Shown here piece after piece: positions 63,114 to 64,000 of a stretch of DNA of 64,000 bases. Under the pieces are notes generated by a model. The model saw nothing but the letters and a program-made list of their open reading frames with translations, was not told where the DNA came from and did not search any database. Every line of letters starts with the position of its first letter. Position 1 is the first letter of the stretch. The stretch comes from Parendozoicomonas callyspongiae (GTDB lineage Bacteria > Pseudomonadota > Gammaproteobacteria > Pseudomonadales > Endozoicomonadaceae). Where the stretch lies: NCBI RefSeq assembly GCF_023502345.1, contig NZ_JAMFLX010000010.1, forward strand, positions 79,001-143,000, read 5' to 3'. Made by a program: the position numbers and the translations under genes.

Positions 63114-64000
63114 ATGAATCCAAAAGTATCAAGTAATATGGCAATAAATTTTTACCGTTCGCATTTGAAAAGATTTGAAGGCAATTACCATAGTGTTCTG
63201 ATAGAGCTGACAAGAAAGGGGAATAAAAAAGAATATGATGTTCTTACTACAATCCCGAAGTCGAAAATCCATGAATGTCCTGTTTGTCAATATTTACCCG
63301 CTGATCCGGGTTTTATACTGTAGTTCAAGTGATCGACACATACTTTGCCGAGAATGCCACAAAAATCTGCCGGAGAATAACAAGGTATGTCCAAATTGTC
63401 GTTCACCTGATAAACAGGATGGTGACGGTAAAATCAATAAAGAACAGGAAGAATTATTCAATAACATCGAGTACAGCTGCCCCGCCGGGTGTGATGAAAT
63501 AATGGGCAAGGCATTATTGGAAGCGCATTTTCCAGATTGTGAGAAGTACAGTTGTAGAATCTGTGGGCTTGCAGGCAATATTGAAGAGATTGAGAAGCAC
63601 GAACCTGAGTGTAAGGTCCCTATGGAAATGTGTGTTTACTGTGAGGGCAGTTATCCGTTTGATGGATTTATAAAACACCAGACAGAATGTGAAAACTTTC
63701 CTGTAATGACGGAACTCTTTGATGGGAGTAGAAAAAAACTACCCAAGAAGCATGTCCGGGATGTTAGTCTGGTTACAGAAATATGTAAAAAACGACGTCC
63801 GACTGTCGAGATTATCGACTCTGACGGGGAAGCCAGGCAGGGCAGGTTATCGGACGAAAGCTGTCGAGCGATTGGAGATGGTATTTATAAAAGCATTCTT
63901 GCCGGTAAATTTATGGAAAATTTGCCGACGATAGTACAACAAAGAATCAAAGACTCTGGTAGTTATAAATTTCCAAAAATGGGGCTATTTAAAAAATATC
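63114..64000 (+). pseudogene. Frameshifted second copy of the RING/TRAF gene (partial)
   Basis: The gene starts like its relative at 58436 but has an extra G at 63308-63310 (CCGGG instead of CCGG), which causes a stop at 63321-63323 after 69 residues, inside the RING finger. After the insertion the other frame is open to the window edge and encodes the rest of the RING, the TRAF fingers (CRICGLAGNIEEIEKHEPEC, CVYCEGSYPFDGFIKHQTEC) and a diverging C-terminal part. The downstream frame has kept its cysteines, so the shift is recent, is a sequencing error, or is corrected during expression. Confidence 0.85.

Larger units (their letters stand above)
62905..64000. repeat. Segmental duplication, copy 2 (runs off the window)
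   Basis: This matches 58228-59330. The left border is near 62905 (ACTCATA), and the unit includes the promoter-proximal region, the dyad at 63034-63063 and the RING/TRAF gene. Confidence 0.9.

Overview
This window reads as chromosomal DNA of a motile, host-associated marine gammaproteobacterium, most likely of the Endozoicomonas type (Oceanospirillales). The taxonomic call is inference. It rests on a Vibrio/Pseudomonas-style polar flagellar gene set (FlrB/FlrC, MotY, FliB), gammaproteobacterial housekeeping families (YacL, YceH), an Rnf complex, and a high density of eukaryote-like proteins: death-like domains, RING/TRAF zinc fingers, forkhead-like winged helices and PPxY motifs. No rRNA, tRNA or CRISPR array was recognised.

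Layout. (1) 1-14504 is flagellar block I: a 5' fragment of flagellin fliC, the flagellin methylase fliB, a small coiled-coil protein and a YgjV-like protein, then flgL-K-J-I-H-G-F-E-D-C-B on the minus strand, with flgA, flgM and flgN divergent on the plus strand. (2) 14564-25859 is a mixed interval: yceH, a split transketolase with an SCP2-like protein, a HopJ-family protein, a 1037-residue secreted protein with a C-terminal zinc-finger region and a possible degenerate kinase fold, a protein with four death-like domains, yacL, a PPxY-bearing protein, and a substrate-binding-protein-like domain without an export signal. (3) 25895-41889 is flagellar block II: motY-flrB-flrC and fliE-F-G-H-I-J on the minus strand, fliM-N-O-P-Q-R-flhB-flhA on the plus strand. 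fliK and fliL are absent from the window, and FliM lacks the usual N-terminal CheY-binding peptide. (4) 41961-46622 holds two related exported proteins of no recognised family that share a repeated helical module. (5) 47279-58166 is an energy operon, rnfB-nifJ-rnfCDGEA, in which an enlarged pyruvate:ferredoxin oxidoreductase sits inside the rnf genes, followed by a tiny cysteine-rich membrane protein resembling NqrM. Its intergenic gaps are strongly structured; a predicted three-way-junction RNA lies between nifJ and rnfC. (6) 58228-64000 is an effector-like region: a RING/TRAF protein, a protein with four 39-bp repeats and two forkhead-like domains, a transposase remnant, a secreted GDSL/SGNH lipase, and a second, frameshifted copy of the RING/TRAF gene.

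How it fits together. The flagellar genes supply almost the complete basal body, export gate, rod, hook and junction, with a two-component FlrBC middle-tier switch and FlgM as late checkpoint. The Rnf/NifJ operon would oxidise pyruvate and pass low-potential electrons straight to a membrane ion pump; its codon use is strongly biased, suggesting high expression. The eukaryote-like proteins lie in intervals between these core blocks and are plausible tools for interaction with an animal host. That role is inference from domain resemblance; no secretion system dedicated to them is visible here other than the flagellar export apparatus.
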